Assembly (NCBI RefSeq): GCF_013358405.1
Contig: NZ_CP054836.1
Span: 3,720,001-3,784,000, forward strand
Direction: 5' to 3'
From: Oricola thermophila
Lineage (GTDB): Bacteria > Pseudomonadota > Alphaproteobacteria > Rhizobiales > Rhizobiaceae
DNA: 64,000 nucleotides
Shown here: positions 7,875 to 20,037 of the stretch, piece by piece
Layout: every line of letters starts with the position of its first letter
How positions within the stretch are numbered: position 1 is the first letter of the stretch
Translations under genes and position numbers: made by a program
The notes under the pieces: model-generated
What the model saw: only the letters and a program-made list of their open reading frames with translations
The model's database searches: none
What the model was told of the DNA's origin: nothing

Positions 7875-9164
7875 ATGGCGGGCAGGGACGCAGGGTGGAT
7901 CGACTGGGGACGGCAATATCCGGCGGCGGGCTGCCGGATCGAGACACCGTCGAACGTGGAGGAAATGCGGGAAATCGTCGCCGCGGACCACGGCCCGGTC
8001 CGGGCCGTCGGCGCCGGCCATTCCTTTTCCCCGCTGGTCGCGGACGCCGAAACCCTCGTCAGCCTCGACAGTTTCAAGGGCATCGAGGCGATAGACAGGG
8101 AAAAGGGAATTGCACGGGTGCGTGCCGGCAGCCGGCTGCACGAGCTGACGGCGGCGCTGCACGAGGAGGGGCTTGCCTTCCGCAATCTCGGCGACATCGA
8201 CGCGCAGTCGATCGCCGGCGCGACGGCGACGGCCACCCATGGAACGGGCGTGTCGCTGCCCTGCCTGTCGGCGGAGATCGCCGGTCTGGAGATCCTGCGC
8301 GCCGATGGCAGCATGGTCGAAATCGACGGCGAGCGCGACCCGGACCTGCTCGCCGCGGCGCGCGTATCGCTCGGCGCACTCGGCATCGTTACCCGCATCG
8401 ATTTCCGGGTCGTCGAAGCTCACCGGCTGCACCGGCGGACATGGTCGATGCCGCTCGCCGAGGCGCTGTCCTCCGCGCAGGATCTCTGGCGCACCCACCG
8501 CAACTTCGAGTTCTACTACATCCCCTTCTCGGACTACTGCCTCGCCATCAGCCACGACCTGACCGACGAGGCACCGCGCGCCGGCCCGAAGGGCGACGAC
8601 GATGCCGCGGTCCATGACCTGCGCCGGGCGCGCGACCTGCTCGGCTGGTGGCGCTGGCTGCGCAGGCTGGTGATCCGGCGGGAGCTCGCCCGCTTCCCCG
8701 AGGAGGACGCGGTCGACTACAACTGGAAGCTGCTCGCTTCCGAGCGCAACGTTCCCTTCCGCGAGACGGAGTACCACCTCCCGGTCGACACCGCCCTCGA
8801 TGCGCTGAAGGAGGCTGTCGCGATCATCGAGGCAAGATGCCCGGAGGTGTTCTTCCCGATCGAGGTGCGCCAGACGGCGGGCGACGATTCCTGGCTCAGC
8901 CCGTTCCAGGGCGGCAACCGGATTTCCGTCGCGGTCCATTCCTGGTGGAAGGACGGCCACGCCGTCCTGCAGTCGCTGGTCGAGCCGGTCTTCCTGGCTG
9001 CGGGCGGGCGTCCGCACTGGGGCAAGATGCACGGGCTGGGACGCGAGAAGCTGGAGGCGCTCTATCCCGATTTCGCCCGCTTCGACGAGCTGCGCCGCGA
9101 GTGGGATCCGCAGGGTCGGTTCGTCAACGACCACCTGGCAACGATCTTCGGGGTATCGCGATGA
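7875..9164 (+). CDS. FAD-linked sugar-lactone oxidase (D-arabinono-1,4-lactone oxidase family)
   Basis: This 429-aa VAO-family flavoprotein has an N-terminal FAD-binding (PCMH) domain with VRAVGAGHSFSPLV and GATATATHGTG. Its C-terminal ALO domain ends with the typical HWGKMHG...LYPDFARFDELRREWDPQGRFVNDHL. Family members oxidise aldonolactones or alditols with oxygen. Which substrate is used here cannot be told. ATG 7875 has an AGGAGGGG ribosome-binding site; the in-frame GTG at 7854 would place that site inside the gene. Its stop overlaps the start of the PLP enzyme gene by 4 bp, so the two are coupled. Confidence 0.9.
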   Translation: MAGRDAGWIDWGRQYPAAGCRIETPSNVEEMREIVAADHGPVRAVGAGHSFSPLVADAETLVSLDSFKGIEAIDREKGIARVRAGSRLHELTAALHEEGLAFRNLGDIDAQSIAGATATATHGTGVSLPCLSAEIAGLEILRADGSMVEIDGERDPDLLAAARVSLGALGIVTRIDFRVVEAHRLHRRTWSMPLAEALSSAQDLWRTHRNFEFYYIPFSDYCLAISHDLTDEAPRAGPKGDDDAAVHDLRRARDLLGWWRWLRRLVIRRELARFPEEDAVDYNWKLLASERNVPFRETEYHLPVDTALDALKEAVAIIEARCPEVFFPIEVRQTAGDDSWLSPFQGGNRISVAVHSWWKDGHAVLQSLVEPVFLAAGGRPHWGKMHGLGREKLEALYPDFARFDELRREWDPQGRFVNDHLATIFGVSR

Positions 9165-10351
9165 GCGGCGGAGAGAGGGACTATTTCGCGACGCTGGACG
9201 CCGCGCTGAAGACGGCCGGCATCGCGCAGCCGGTCATGGTGATCGACCGCGACCGGCTGGACGCCAATCTCGACGCGCTTGCCGCGGTGGCGCCGCCGGA
9301 CAAGGCACTGCGCATCGTCGCCAAGTCGCTGCCCTCGCCTGCGCTGCTGCGTCATGTGACCGAAAGGCTGAAGACCGACCGGCTGATGACATTCTCTGTC
9401 GCGATGCTGAAACAGCTGCACGGCGCGCTGCCCGGCATGGGGCACCTGCTCGGCAAGCCGGTGCCCGTGGCGGCGGTGGCGGCCTTGATGGAGGGCGAGC
9501 CGGGCCTGCGCAAGCTCGCCACGGAGGTCGTCTGGCTGGTCGATACCGTCGGGCGCATCCGCCAGTACGACGAGCTGGCGCGGGCGCAGGGCGTGGTCCT
9601 CAATGTCGCTGCGGAAATCGACGTGGGGTTGCGGCGCGGCGGATTCGACCCGCAGCGGAATCTGGCCGAGGGGATGGCCGCGCTCGCAGCTGCCGACGGG
9701 CTGCGTTTTGCCGGCATGATGGGCTACGAGCCGCACCTTCCGGCACTTCCATCAGCCTTCGGGATTCGGGCCCGGGCCGAGCGCGACTTCCGTTCCGGTT
9801 ACGGCCGGGCGCTGGAAATCGCGCGGTCGGTTTTCGGCGAGGAGACGGTCGCGGGCGCGATTCGCAATTCCGGCGGCAGCAAGACCGTGGCCGCCCGCGC
9901 CGGGGACGATTTCATTAACGACCTGTCGGTCGGCTCGCTGCTGCTGAAGCCGCTCGACTTCGACCGGGTGGAGCGGCCCGCCATGCGGCCGGCCGCCTTC
10001 ATCGCCACGCCGGTCCTGAAGAAGGGGCCTTTCCGCATTCCCGGCTTCGGCGACACGCGCTTCATGCAGGTCCTGCTGGAGGGCGGCGCCCGCGAGGCGG
10101 TGTTCATCCATGGCGGGCACTGGCTGGCGAAACCGGTGCATCCGCCGGGCCTCGGCTACAGCAGGCTGGTCGGACGGTCCTCGAACCAGGAGATACTGGT
10201 GTCGCGCGGTCCCGTCGCCGCCGACATCGACGATTTCGTCTTCATGCGGCCGCAGCAGAGCGAGGCGGTGCTGCTGCAATTCGGCCCGCTGGCCGTCTTT
10301 TCCGGCAGCGAGGTGGTCGGTACGTGGGAAACGTTCCCGCCGACCGCCTAG
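9161..10351 (+). CDS. PLP-dependent alanine racemase-fold enzyme (amino acid deaminase/aldolase type)
   Basis: This 396-aa protein has an N-terminal alanine-racemase-like TIM barrel. The likely PLP lysine lies in RIVAKSLPSPALL (about residue 51). It has the FAGMMGYEPH motif and a C-terminal D-serine dehydratase-like domain with metal-type residues (FIHGGHWLAKPV). It resembles D-threonine aldolase / D-serine deaminase relatives. Substrate is unknown. The ATGA overlap with the preceding FAD oxidase suggests that both act on a related substrate or pathway. Confidence 0.82.
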   Translation: MSGGERDYFATLDAALKTAGIAQPVMVIDRDRLDANLDALAAVAPPDKALRIVAKSLPSPALLRHVTERLKTDRLMTFSVAMLKQLHGALPGMGHLLGKPVPVAAVAALMEGEPGLRKLATEVVWLVDTVGRIRQYDELARAQGVVLNVAAEIDVGLRRGGFDPQRNLAEGMAALAAADGLRFAGMMGYEPHLPALPSAFGIRARAERDFRSGYGRALEIARSVFGEETVAGAIRNSGGSKTVAARAGDDFINDLSVGSLLLKPLDFDRVERPAMRPAAFIATPVLKKGPFRIPGFGDTRFMQVLLEGGAREAVFIHGGHWLAKPVHPPGLGYSRLVGRSSNQEILVSRGPVAADIDDFVFMRPQQSEAVLLQFGPLAVFSGSEVVGTWETFPPTA

Positions 10352-11190
10352 CTGCCGCGCTGGCGGGCGAGAAAGGCGAGGCGCTCGAAGAGGTGCACGT
10401 CCTGCTCGTTCTTGAGCAGCGCGCCGTGCAGTTTCGGCAGGGCGTTCTTCGCGTCGGCGCGCAGGTCCTCCGGCTGGACGTCCTCGGCGACGAGGAGGCG
10501 GATCCAGTCGAGGGCTTCGGAGGTGGACGGCTTCTTCTTCAGGCCGGCGACCTCGCGGATCTCGTAGAAGCGCGTCAGCGCGGCCCGCACCAGTTCCTTC
10601 TTGATGCCGGGATAGTGGACGTCGACGATCGCCTGCAGGGTCTCGAAGTCCGGGAACCGGATGTAGTGGAAGAAACAGCGACGCAGGAAGGCATCCGGCA
10701 GTTCCTTCTCGTTGTTGGAGGTGATGATGACGATGGGGCGCTGCTTCGCCCTGATCGTCTCGCCGGTCTCGTAGACGAAGAACTCCATGCGGTCGAGTTC
10801 CTGCAGCAGGTCGTTGGGGAACTCGATGTCGGCCTTGTCGATCTCGTCGATCAGCAGCACCGTCTTCCTGTCGGCTGTGAAGGCCTCCCACAGCTTGCCG
10901 CGCTTGATGTAGTTGGAAATGTCCTCGAAGCGCGGATCGCCAAGCTGCGAGTCGCGCAGGCGCGAGACGGCGTCGTACTCGTAGAGGCCCTGCTGGGCCT
11001 TGGTGGTCGACTTGACGTGCCACTCGATCAGGTCGAGGTCCAGCGCGGCGGCGACCTGCCTCGCCAGTTCCGTCTTGCCTGTGCCCGGCTCTCCTTTGAC
11101 CAGCAGGGGCCGTTCCAGCCGGATCGCGGCGTTGACCGCGACGGTCAGGTCCTTTTCGGCGACATAGGCGTCTGTGCCTTCAAACAGCAT
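10348..11190 (-). CDS. MoxR family AAA+ ATPase
   Basis: This 280-aa MoxR ATPase has Walker A GEPGTGKTE (about residues 33-41), Walker B VLLIDEIDKAD and a sensor-1 region IVIITSNNEKELP. The start MLFEGTDAYVAEKDL has a GGGAAG ribosome-binding site; the longer frame upstream is not family-like. MoxR ATPases act as chaperones together with VWA proteins. The CoxE-type protein at 3249-4433 is the probable partner. The gene end overlaps the convergent PLP enzyme gene by 4 bp. Confidence 0.93.
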   Translation of the reverse strand: MLFEGTDAYVAEKDLTVAVNAAIRLERPLLVKGEPGTGKTELARQVAAALDLDLIEWHVKSTTKAQQGLYEYDAVSRLRDSQLGDPRFEDISNYIKRGKLWEAFTADRKTVLLIDEIDKADIEFPNDLLQELDRMEFFVYETGETIRAKQRPIVIITSNNEKELPDAFLRRCFFHYIRFPDFETLQAIVDVHYPGIKKELVRAALTRFYEIREVAGLKKKPSTSEALDWIRLLVAEDVQPEDLRADAKNALPKLHGALLKNEQDVHLFERLAFLARQRGS

Positions 11191-11411
11191 GGATTTCTTC
11201 CCGTTTGTGTTTCCGGTCTTAGGGCCGCCCGACGTATCCCGCAAGCTGGCAGGCAGCCGACCGTATTGTGACGGATCGCACATCGCGTGCCGCGCCGGTT
11301 GGTTAATGAACACCTGCCGGGGTGGGGGCTACTACCACCCAACCGGTGGCGGGAGGTCTTGTGCCGGTTCCTGATGCCCCAAGAACGGTGCGGGACCTCC
11401 CAACTTTCGCC

Positions 11412-12293
11412 TCAGCGCGTCGGCACGGGTACATCGCCCCGATAGTCATAAAACCCGCGCTTGGTCTTGCGGCCGAGCCATCCTGCCTCGACATACTTCA
11501 CCAGGAGCGGGCAAGGCCGGTACTTGGAATCGGACAGTCCGTCATGCAGCACCTGCATGATCGCCAGGCAGGTGTCGAGACCGATGAAGTCCGCCAGTTC
11601 CAGCGGTCCCATCGGGTGGTTGGCGCCAAGCTTCATGGCGGTGTCGATGGCCTCGACCGAGCCCACGCCCTCGTAAAGCGTGTAGATCGCCTCGTTGATC
11701 ATCGGCAGCAGGATCCGGTTCACGATGAAGGCCGGGAAATCCTCCGACATGGTCGTCGTCTTGCCGAGCGAATGCGCATAGGCCTTCGACGCCTCGTAGG
11801 TAACGTCCTCGGTGGCGATGCCGCGCACCAGCTCGACCAGTTTCATGCGCGGAACCGGGTTCATGAAATGAATGCCCATGAAGCGCTCCGGCCGGTCGGT
11901 CGCCGCGGCAAGTCGCGTGATCGAGATCGAGGAGGTGTTGGACGCCAGCATCGCCTCCGGTTTCAGAACCGGGCAGAGACGGGAGAATATATCGCGCTTG
12001 ACTGCCTCGTTCTCGCTCGCGGCCTCGATGACGAGGTCGCAATCGGCCAGTTCGTCCAGCGTGCCGACGGGCGTTATGCGCGCAGCCGCCTCGTCTGCAT
12101 CGACCTTCGCGAGCTTTCCCGATTCGACGGCCTTGGACATGGATTCGACAATCTTCGCCTTGCCGGATTGGGCGGCCTCGAGCGTGATGTCGCTCAGAAT
12201 AACCGCATAGCCGGCCGTCGCGCTGACCTGCGCTATTCCGCAACCCATCTGTCCGGCGCCGATCACGCCGACCTTCCTGATGTTTCCCGTCAT
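11412..12293 (-). CDS. 3-hydroxybutyryl-CoA dehydrogenase
   Basis: This 293-aa enzyme reduces acetoacetyl-CoA or oxidises 3-hydroxybutyryl-CoA with NAD(P). The Rossmann motif is GVIGAGQMGCGIA at residues 8-20. The catalytic region reads ASNTSSISIT and GIHFMNPVPRMKLVE, with the catalytic His in the latter. The C-terminal dimerisation domain has NHPMGPLELADFIGLD. ATG 12293 follows an AAGAGGA ribosome-binding site; the upstream extension is not conserved-looking. It is a stand-alone gene here, likely used in PHB or butyryl-CoA metabolism. Confidence 0.93.
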   Translation of the reverse strand: MTGNIRKVGVIGAGQMGCGIAQVSATAGYAVILSDITLEAAQSGKAKIVESMSKAVESGKLAKVDADEAAARITPVGTLDELADCDLVIEAASENEAVKRDIFSRLCPVLKPEAMLASNTSSISITRLAAATDRPERFMGIHFMNPVPRMKLVELVRGIATEDVTYEASKAYAHSLGKTTTMSEDFPAFIVNRILLPMINEAIYTLYEGVGSVEAIDTAMKLGANHPMGPLELADFIGLDTCLAIMQVLHDGLSDSKYRPCPLLVKYVEAGWLGRKTKRGFYDYRGDVPVPTR

Positions 12294-12373
12294 GTCCTCT
12301 TCCCGCGTATCTGACGCCGCTGTTTGTCGCATTCTGCGATTGCTGCGTTGCAATGTAAACCGGACTTGTGCAG

Positions 12374-12739
12374 TCACTCCGGATCAAGGCCCAGTTCGCG
12401 GCGAAGTTTTCGCGACAGCCTGGCGGCCACGATGCGGTGACTTTCCGAGATATACGCCTTCAGTGCCTCGTCATCCATCGTCTCGGAAGACACGCGCTGG
12501 ATCCAGGTCATGCCGCGCGACGCGAGATAGGGGGCCGGGCGAAGTCCGGGTTGTTCCCGCAGGATCTCGAATGCCGCCTCGGAAACCTTGAATGTGACTG
12601 CCGGTTCCTCACCGTCATTCCAGCCGGCGATCGCGAACACCTTGCCGCCGACCTTCCAGACATGGGCACCGCCCCATTGCACGACACGTGTCGTGCCGGG
12701 CAGCCCGGCGCAAAACCTGTTGTAGTCATCCAGTCGCAT
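12374..12739 (-). CDS. MmcQ/YjbR family protein (CyaY-like fold)
   Basis: This 121-aa protein belongs to the MmcQ/YjbR (DUF419) family. Signatures are the GTTRVVQWGGAHVWKVGGKVFAI core (key part VWKVGGKVFAI) and the final YISESHRIVAARLSRKLR segment. Members are predicted DNA-binding proteins with a double-wing motif; no enzymatic role is established. It lies upstream of the dehydrogenase gene on the same strand with an 80-bp gap, so it may have its own transcript. Confidence 0.88.
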   Translation of the reverse strand: MRLDDYNRFCAGLPGTTRVVQWGGAHVWKVGGKVFAIAGWNDGEEPAVTFKVSEAAFEILREQPGLRPAPYLASRGMTWIQRVSSETMDDEALKAYISESHRIVAARLSRKLRRELGLDPE

Positions 12740-12771
12740 GGCCAGATGCTAGCCGATCGCGACATCCTTCC

Positions 12772-14148
12772 CTAGCCGTTGAATTCGACGGTCACGCCAC
12801 TCGTGACAAGTCTTGCCAGTTCCGCGGCATCCCAGTTCGTCAGCCGCACGCAGCCGTGCGAACTGGTCTTGCCTATGCGGTCCGGAGCGGGAGTGCCGTG
12901 AATGCCGTATGTCGGTTTCGACAGGGCAATCCAGATAGAGCCGACTGGCCCGTTCGGTCCCGGCGGAATGGTCAGGACGCCCGTGTTGCCGCCCTGCACG
13001 AAATTGATTCTCGGATTGTACGTGTAATTCGGGTCGAAAGCGACGCGCTCTACCTGCACGGTCCCCGACGGCGAAGGGGTGTCGGATGAACCGATCGTTG
13101 CCGGGTAGGCTGCCACAAGTCGGCCGGCTGCATCGTAGGCACGGACCTGTCTGGTTGCCTTGTCGACTTCGATGCGGGTCACCGGCGTTTCGACATTGTT
13201 GCCGACCGCGGCCACCCGGATGACCGTGCCAGCCCTGCTCAGGTCCTTTCCCTCGTTGATCCTCTCCAGAAAGGCCTGAGCCATGTGGAAGCGCTCAGCG
13301 AGCAATTCGGCGGGAGAGGTGTAGGACATCGCGGGCAGTGTTGCCTTTTCCGCAAAGTCTGTCGGGATCGTACTCGCGAACGGACCGGCGACATCCGCCG
13401 TGGTGATCGTGTATTCGGCAAAGGCATTTCCGCCGGTGCGGGCGAGTTCGGTGCTCAATGCGGCCTCATCGGTTGTCGTCAAGGCAACTCCGGTCAATTC
13501 CGCCGCAGCCGCGACCGCCTTCCTCACATTGCTGCCCATGCGGCCGTCTATCACTCCCGGCGAGAATCCGAGACGGTCGAGCAACACCTGCAGCCTGGCG
13601 ACCGCGGTTTCGTCCTCGGAGATTGTCGGATCTAGGGGGCGGATAGCCGCGGTCTGTGTGCCTTGCCGGTTGTCGATCAGGGGATCCGGCAGGGATGGTT
13701 CTGCGGGCGTCTCGCCCCATGTGTTCGAGAGCCCCCGGTCGACCGGGGCCGGGCGCTCATTTCCACCGGAATTCCCGAGCGGGGTGCGCTCCACCGTTTG
13801 CGGTGCAGGTACGGCATTTGCGCGCGGCGGGGAATCCGGGATGTTGCGTTCATAGGAGCGGGGAGCGGGAGGAAATGCATTCCTTCCCGGAGCGGGGGAA
13901 CTGGCGAGAGGAGGCAGCACGCGCTCGATCATATTTCTCAGCGGCTGGGGCTCCTCGATCGCGATGATTCGATTGGTGCGGCGGTCGAAATAGACACGCC
14001 TATTGTGCCTGTCGATGAAGGAGCCGATATCCGCCTGTGCAAGCCGAACGGCCGGATTTGCCGGTTCGGCCACCCCGGCAGTCGGCAATGCGAGGATCGT
14101 GGCGAAGAGAAGAGCGGTCAGACAACCGGCCGAAATCGGTGCGTTCAT
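12772..14148 (-). CDS. Periplasmic L,D-transpeptidase (YkuD) with peptidoglycan-binding domain
   Basis: This 458-aa exported protein has a signal peptide (residues 1-27, cleavage near GVAEP). A proline-rich linker spans about 75-170. A putative PG-binding-1 domain follows at about 180-225 (VARLQVLLDRLGFSPGVIDGRMG). The C-terminal YkuD catalytic domain has GIHGTPAPDRIG and SHGCVRL with the nucleophile Cys at about 433. It forms 3-3 cross-links or anchors proteins in the peptidoglycan, a common cross-link type in Rhizobiales. ATG 14148 is chosen at the signal peptide; the frame upstream is not protein-like. Confidence 0.93.
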   Translation of the reverse strand: MNAPISAGCLTALLFATILALPTAGVAEPANPAVRLAQADIGSFIDRHNRRVYFDRRTNRIIAIEEPQPLRNMIERVLPPLASSPAPGRNAFPPAPRSYERNIPDSPPRANAVPAPQTVERTPLGNSGGNERPAPVDRGLSNTWGETPAEPSLPDPLIDNRQGTQTAAIRPLDPTISEDETAVARLQVLLDRLGFSPGVIDGRMGSNVRKAVAAAAELTGVALTTTDEAALSTELARTGGNAFAEYTITTADVAGPFASTIPTDFAEKATLPAMSYTSPAELLAERFHMAQAFLERINEGKDLSRAGTVIRVAAVGNNVETPVTRIEVDKATRQVRAYDAAGRLVAAYPATIGSSDTPSPSGTVQVERVAFDPNYTYNPRINFVQGGNTGVLTIPPGPNGPVGSIWIALSKPTYGIHGTPAPDRIGKTSSHGCVRLTNWDAAELARLVTSGVTVEFNG

Positions 14149-14297
14149 GGTCAAACCTTTTCGGGCGGCGCCTGCAGGACGGGCGGGTTTCGCGGGCGCG
14201 CGGTTTCCGTTGTCCCGAGCCGAAAAAACGTGTTGGCGCAAATAGAGGCATGAGAATGACCGACCCGGCCGAAGCCGGGTCAGAACCGGAGGTTGCA

Positions 14298-16919
<2,622 letters not shown>

Positions 16920-17060
16920 TTCGGTCTCCAATCCACCGGCAGCCTTCCGAAAGCGCTGGCCGGTTCATCGTTGACAGGCTCCCGACAGGCGGCAAGCCAT
17001 TGTTCTAACGGGATATGGTGACGTCCGGCGGCAAAATAAAGAGCCGCACCGCAAAAACGA

Positions 17061-17089
17061 AAAACCCGCGCCGATCCTGGCGCGGGTTT
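17061..17089 (-). terminator. Rho-independent terminator after the DUF4167 gene
   Basis: AAACCCGCGCC (17062-17072) and GGCGCGGGTTT (17079-17089) form a perfect 11-bp stem with a 6-nt loop. On the minus strand it is followed by T-rich sequence (TTTTTCGTTTTT). It lies 26 bp past the DUF4167 stop and separates that gene from clpB. Confidence 0.85.
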
Positions 17090-17114
17090 CCATTTGGGGT
17101 CGGGAAGGAGAGGT

Positions 17115-17783
17115 TCAGACTTCCGCGATCACGGATTCTCCGGTCTCGGAAGACGTGTCGCCGCCCTCCTGCGCCGAGTCCTCGGTCGCACCGCGCGGCT
17201 TGCGCGTGCGGCGCGGCGTAGACCGCCGGGTCGACTTGCCGGAAGCAGCCTGTTCCTGCTCCTCTAGCGCGACTTCTACCGGGGTCTCTTCGATTACGGG
17301 TTGCGGCGCTTCTGCCGCATCGTGACCGTTGGCCCGGACGTCTGTCTGCGCGCCCGTTTCTTCCCCGGTTGTGGCGGTTTCGCTCGCTGGCGCGGTCTCG
17401 CTGTCCGGCTTGGACTCGTTGCGCGCTCTCGGCTCGCGGCGCTTCCGCTTTTCCTCATCCGGCTGGGCAACGGTGTCGTCGTCGCCGTCCTCGGCCTGCG
17501 CCCGCTCCTCGCGCTGGGTCTGCATCTGTGCTTGGGCGGCCATGATGATCCGGTTATAGTGTTCGGCGTGCTGCAGGTAATTTTCGGCCATCACGCTGTC
17601 GCCGGACGACAGGGCGTCGCGCGCGAGCGCAGCGTACTTGTCGGCAATCACCTGGGCGTTGCCTCGAATCTTAACGTCGGGGCCGTTGCTTTCGTAGTTG
17701 CGGGAAAGCGGGTTCTGGTTGCGCCGATTGTTGCCGCCGCTGTTGCGGTTGCGCTGGCGACGACCTTGCTGTTGTGGTCTCAT
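17115..17783 (-). CDS. DUF4167 domain protein
   Basis: This 222-aa protein has a conserved N-terminal DUF4167 domain (residues 1-85: Q/R/N-rich start, then GPDVKIRGNAQVIADKY and the MAENYLQHAEHYNRI helix). A long disordered acidic and basic tail (90-222) ends in an RRSTPRRTRKPRG basic patch. The domain is specific to alphaproteobacteria. The basic N terminus and the conserved position beside prmC-prfA hint at RNA or ribosome association, but no function is established. Confidence 0.88.
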   Translation of the reverse strand: MRPQQQGRRQRNRNSGGNNRRNQNPLSRNYESNGPDVKIRGNAQVIADKYAALARDALSSGDSVMAENYLQHAEHYNRIIMAAQAQMQTQREERAQAEDGDDDTVAQPDEEKRKRREPRARNESKPDSETAPASETATTGEETGAQTDVRANGHDAAEAPQPVIEETPVEVALEEQEQAASGKSTRRSTPRRTRKPRGATEDSAQEGGDTSSETGESVIAEV

Positions 17784-18070
17784 CAGACTCTCATGTTGCC
17801 ATTTACAGTGCTACAGGTTGCGCATCGCGCCTGTTCATGCCGTGACAAGGATTTCCCCATACCTCATCCGGGCGAGTAAATTGTTTGTTTGCGTGCCTCA
17901 GTGCCGATCTCGCACAATTAGCCGGCGAAAGGCGGGTGTCCGCACGGGAACGTTCAGTTTTACCGTTGGGTGTCGGACCGGCGACCGGATTTTCACTATC
18001 GCCAATAGTTAGGTAGACTCACAATGCTGCATTGCCAAGTGATTTTTTCACGACAGGGCACAAGTTTATG

Positions 18071-18943
18071 TCATTTCACAAAAAAAAGTGCCCGAACATG
18101 CCCGCCGTAGTCCTTTCGCCGGCCGATTCTCCGGTATCCGGCGGAAACGAACAGATTCGTCACCTCCGGTGCCTGGTCATGCCCGATTTCAACCGCGATC
18201 GCCCCGTTTTCGGCCAGGAAGGGAGCTGACCTTTCCGCCAGCACGCGATAGGCATCCAGCCCGTCCCTGCCACCGTCAAGCGCCTGTAGCGGGTCATGTT
18301 CGCGCACATCCGGGTCGAGCCCGGGAATGTCATCGCTCCGGATGTAGGGCGGATTCGAGACTATCAGTTCGAACTGGCCCGTGACTTCCTCGAACCAGTC
18401 GGAGCGGATAGCCGTGAAGCGGTCCGCGAGCCCGAGAAGCGAGGCATTGGCCTGCGCCACCATCAGTGCCTCGGCGGAAATGTCGGTGCCGGTTGCGGTC
18501 GCGCGCGATACTTCGGCGAGCAGCGCGAGCGCGATGGCCCCCGAACCGGTGCCCATGTCGAGGATCCGGCAGTGCCCGTTTCGTGCTACGCGGTTCCTGA
18601 CCAAGGGGAGCACGAGATCGACCAGCGTCTCGGTGTCGGGCCGTGGAACGAGCGTTGCTGCAGTCAGTTGGAGCGGCAATCCGTAGAATTCGCGCTCGCC
18701 GATAATGCGATGAACCGGTTCGCGCGCAAGCCGGCGTTCAACGCAGGTCCTGAACCTTTCGATCTTCTCGGTCGGCACGAGCCGGCCAGGCTCCGTGATG
18801 CGGGCCAGCACCGTCAGGCCGGTGGCATGTTCGAGAAGCAGGCTGGCATCGAGATCGGGCGAAGGTATGCCGGCTTCGGCAAGGCGTGTCCTCGCCGTTC
18901 GGTACAGTTTCTCGGCCGATTCCGGTGCGATCGCCTCGTTCAT
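18071..18943 (-). CDS. prmC: Release factor glutamine methyltransferase PrmC
   Basis: This 290-aa SAM-dependent enzyme methylates the GGQ glutamine of release factors. It has an N-terminal five-helix domain, the SAM motif [16 protein letters not shown], and the catalytic NPPYI motif (about residue 190). The gene begins inside the last codons of prfA (4-bp overlap), so substrate and enzyme are made from one coupled mRNA. Confidence 0.97.
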   Translation of the reverse strand: MNEAIAPESAEKLYRTARTRLAEAGIPSPDLDASLLLEHATGLTVLARITEPGRLVPTEKIERFRTCVERRLAREPVHRIIGEREFYGLPLQLTAATLVPRPDTETLVDLVLPLVRNRVARNGHCRILDMGTGSGAIALALLAEVSRATATGTDISAEALMVAQANASLLGLADRFTAIRSDWFEEVTGQFELIVSNPPYIRSDDIPGLDPDVREHDPLQALDGGRDGLDAYRVLAERSAPFLAENGAIAVEIGHDQAPEVTNLFVSAGYRRIGRRKDYGGHVRALFFVK

Positions 18944-20013
18944 GCGTGCTCTTCCGTCAGCAATCTTGCCTGGTGGTCGGCGATCAGCGGATCGATCACG
19001 TCGTCCAGTTCGCCCTCCATCACGCGATCGAGCTTGTACAGCGTCAGGTTGATGCGGTGATCCGTGAGGCGTCCCTGCGGGAAGTTGTAGGTGCGGATGC
19101 GCTCGGAGCGATCCCCGGAACCGACCTGAAGGCGCCGTGCTTCCGCGCGTTCCTCCGCCGCCTTCTGTCGTTCTGCATCGTAAAGCCGGGCACGGAGAAT
19201 TTCCATGGCGCGGGCGCGGTTCTGGTGCTGCGACTTTTCCGACTGGACCACGACGATGCCGGTCGGAATATGGGTGATGCGAACAGCCGAATCGGTCGTG
19301 TTGACATGCTGACCGCCGGCACCCGATGCACGCATGGTGTCGATCCGGATGTCCTGTTCGCGGATATCGACATCCACATCCTCGGCCTGAGGCAGGACTG
19401 CCACGGTGGCCGCGGAGGTGTGGATGCGGCCTCCGGCCTCCGTTTCCGGTACACGCTGGACGCGATGAACCCCAGACTCAAATTTCAGCCGCGAAAAGAC
19501 GCCGCGACCCGATACAGAGGCAATGATCTCCTTGTAGCCGCCGGCATCGCCTTCGGACGCGGAAATGACCTCGACCTTCCAGCCGCGGCTCGATGCGTAA
19601 CGCTCGTACATGCGAAACAGGTCGCCGGCGAAAAGGGCTGCTTCCAATCCGCCGGTACCTGCGCGGATCTCGAGAATCGCGTTTTTGGTGTCGGCCGCAT
19701 CCTTCGGCAACAGGAGGACCTGTATCTCCTTTGCCAGTTGCTCAATGCGACCCTCCACTTCCGCCAGTTCCATCTCCGCGAGCTCGCGCATTTCCGCTTC
19801 GGTGTCCTTGCCGGCGACAAGTTCCTTCAGGTCGTCTCGTTCTGTCGAGGACGCCTGGTATTCGCGGATCTTGCCGACGATTTCTTCAAGTTCGGCATAT
19901 TCGGAAGCGAGCTTGACATAGGTCTCACTGTCCGGACCGCTCGCCATCTGGGTTTCCAGCATGGCGAAACGCTTGACCATCTGGTCCATCTTGTCGGCGG
20001 GAAGTTTGATCAT
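18940..20013 (-). CDS. prfA: Peptide chain release factor 1
   Basis: This 357-aa class I release factor has the catalytic GGQ in [13 protein letters not shown]. The codon-recognition P-x-T appears as PET in [16 protein letters not shown], which marks RF1 (UAA/UAG) rather than RF2. Length and domains are complete. It is followed by prmC with a 4-bp overlap and preceded by ptsP at a 24-bp gap, so ptsP-prfA-prmC may form one operon. Confidence 0.97.
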   Translation of the reverse strand: MIKLPADKMDQMVKRFAMLETQMASGPDSETYVKLASEYAELEEIVGKIREYQASSTERDDLKELVAGKDTEAEMRELAEMELAEVEGRIEQLAKEIQVLLLPKDAADTKNAILEIRAGTGGLEAALFAGDLFRMYERYASSRGWKVEVISASEGDAGGYKEIIASVSGRGVFSRLKFESGVHRVQRVPETEAGGRIHTSAATVAVLPQAEDVDVDIREQDIRIDTMRASGAGGQHVNTTDSAVRITHIPTGIVVVQSEKSQHQNRARAMEILRARLYDAERQKAAEERAEARRLQVGSGDRSERIRTYNFPQGRLTDHRINLTLYKLDRVMEGELDDVIDPLIADHQARLLTEEHA

Positions 20014-20037
20014 GCGGGGGCGGCGCGTTCAGGCTCG

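Noticed and set aside
16920..17060. Possible RpoH heat-shock promoter of clpB
   Set aside because: A CCATAT-like -10 and a TTGCC-like -35 were seen, but the spacing is too short (10 bp), so no promoter is called.
18001..18070. Hairpins ACTAT-ATAGT and GTGA-TCAC after prmC as an intrinsic terminator
   Set aside because: The stems are only 4-5 bp, with no matching U-tract, so no terminator is called. The 287-bp gap 17784-18070 holds nothing else I can support.
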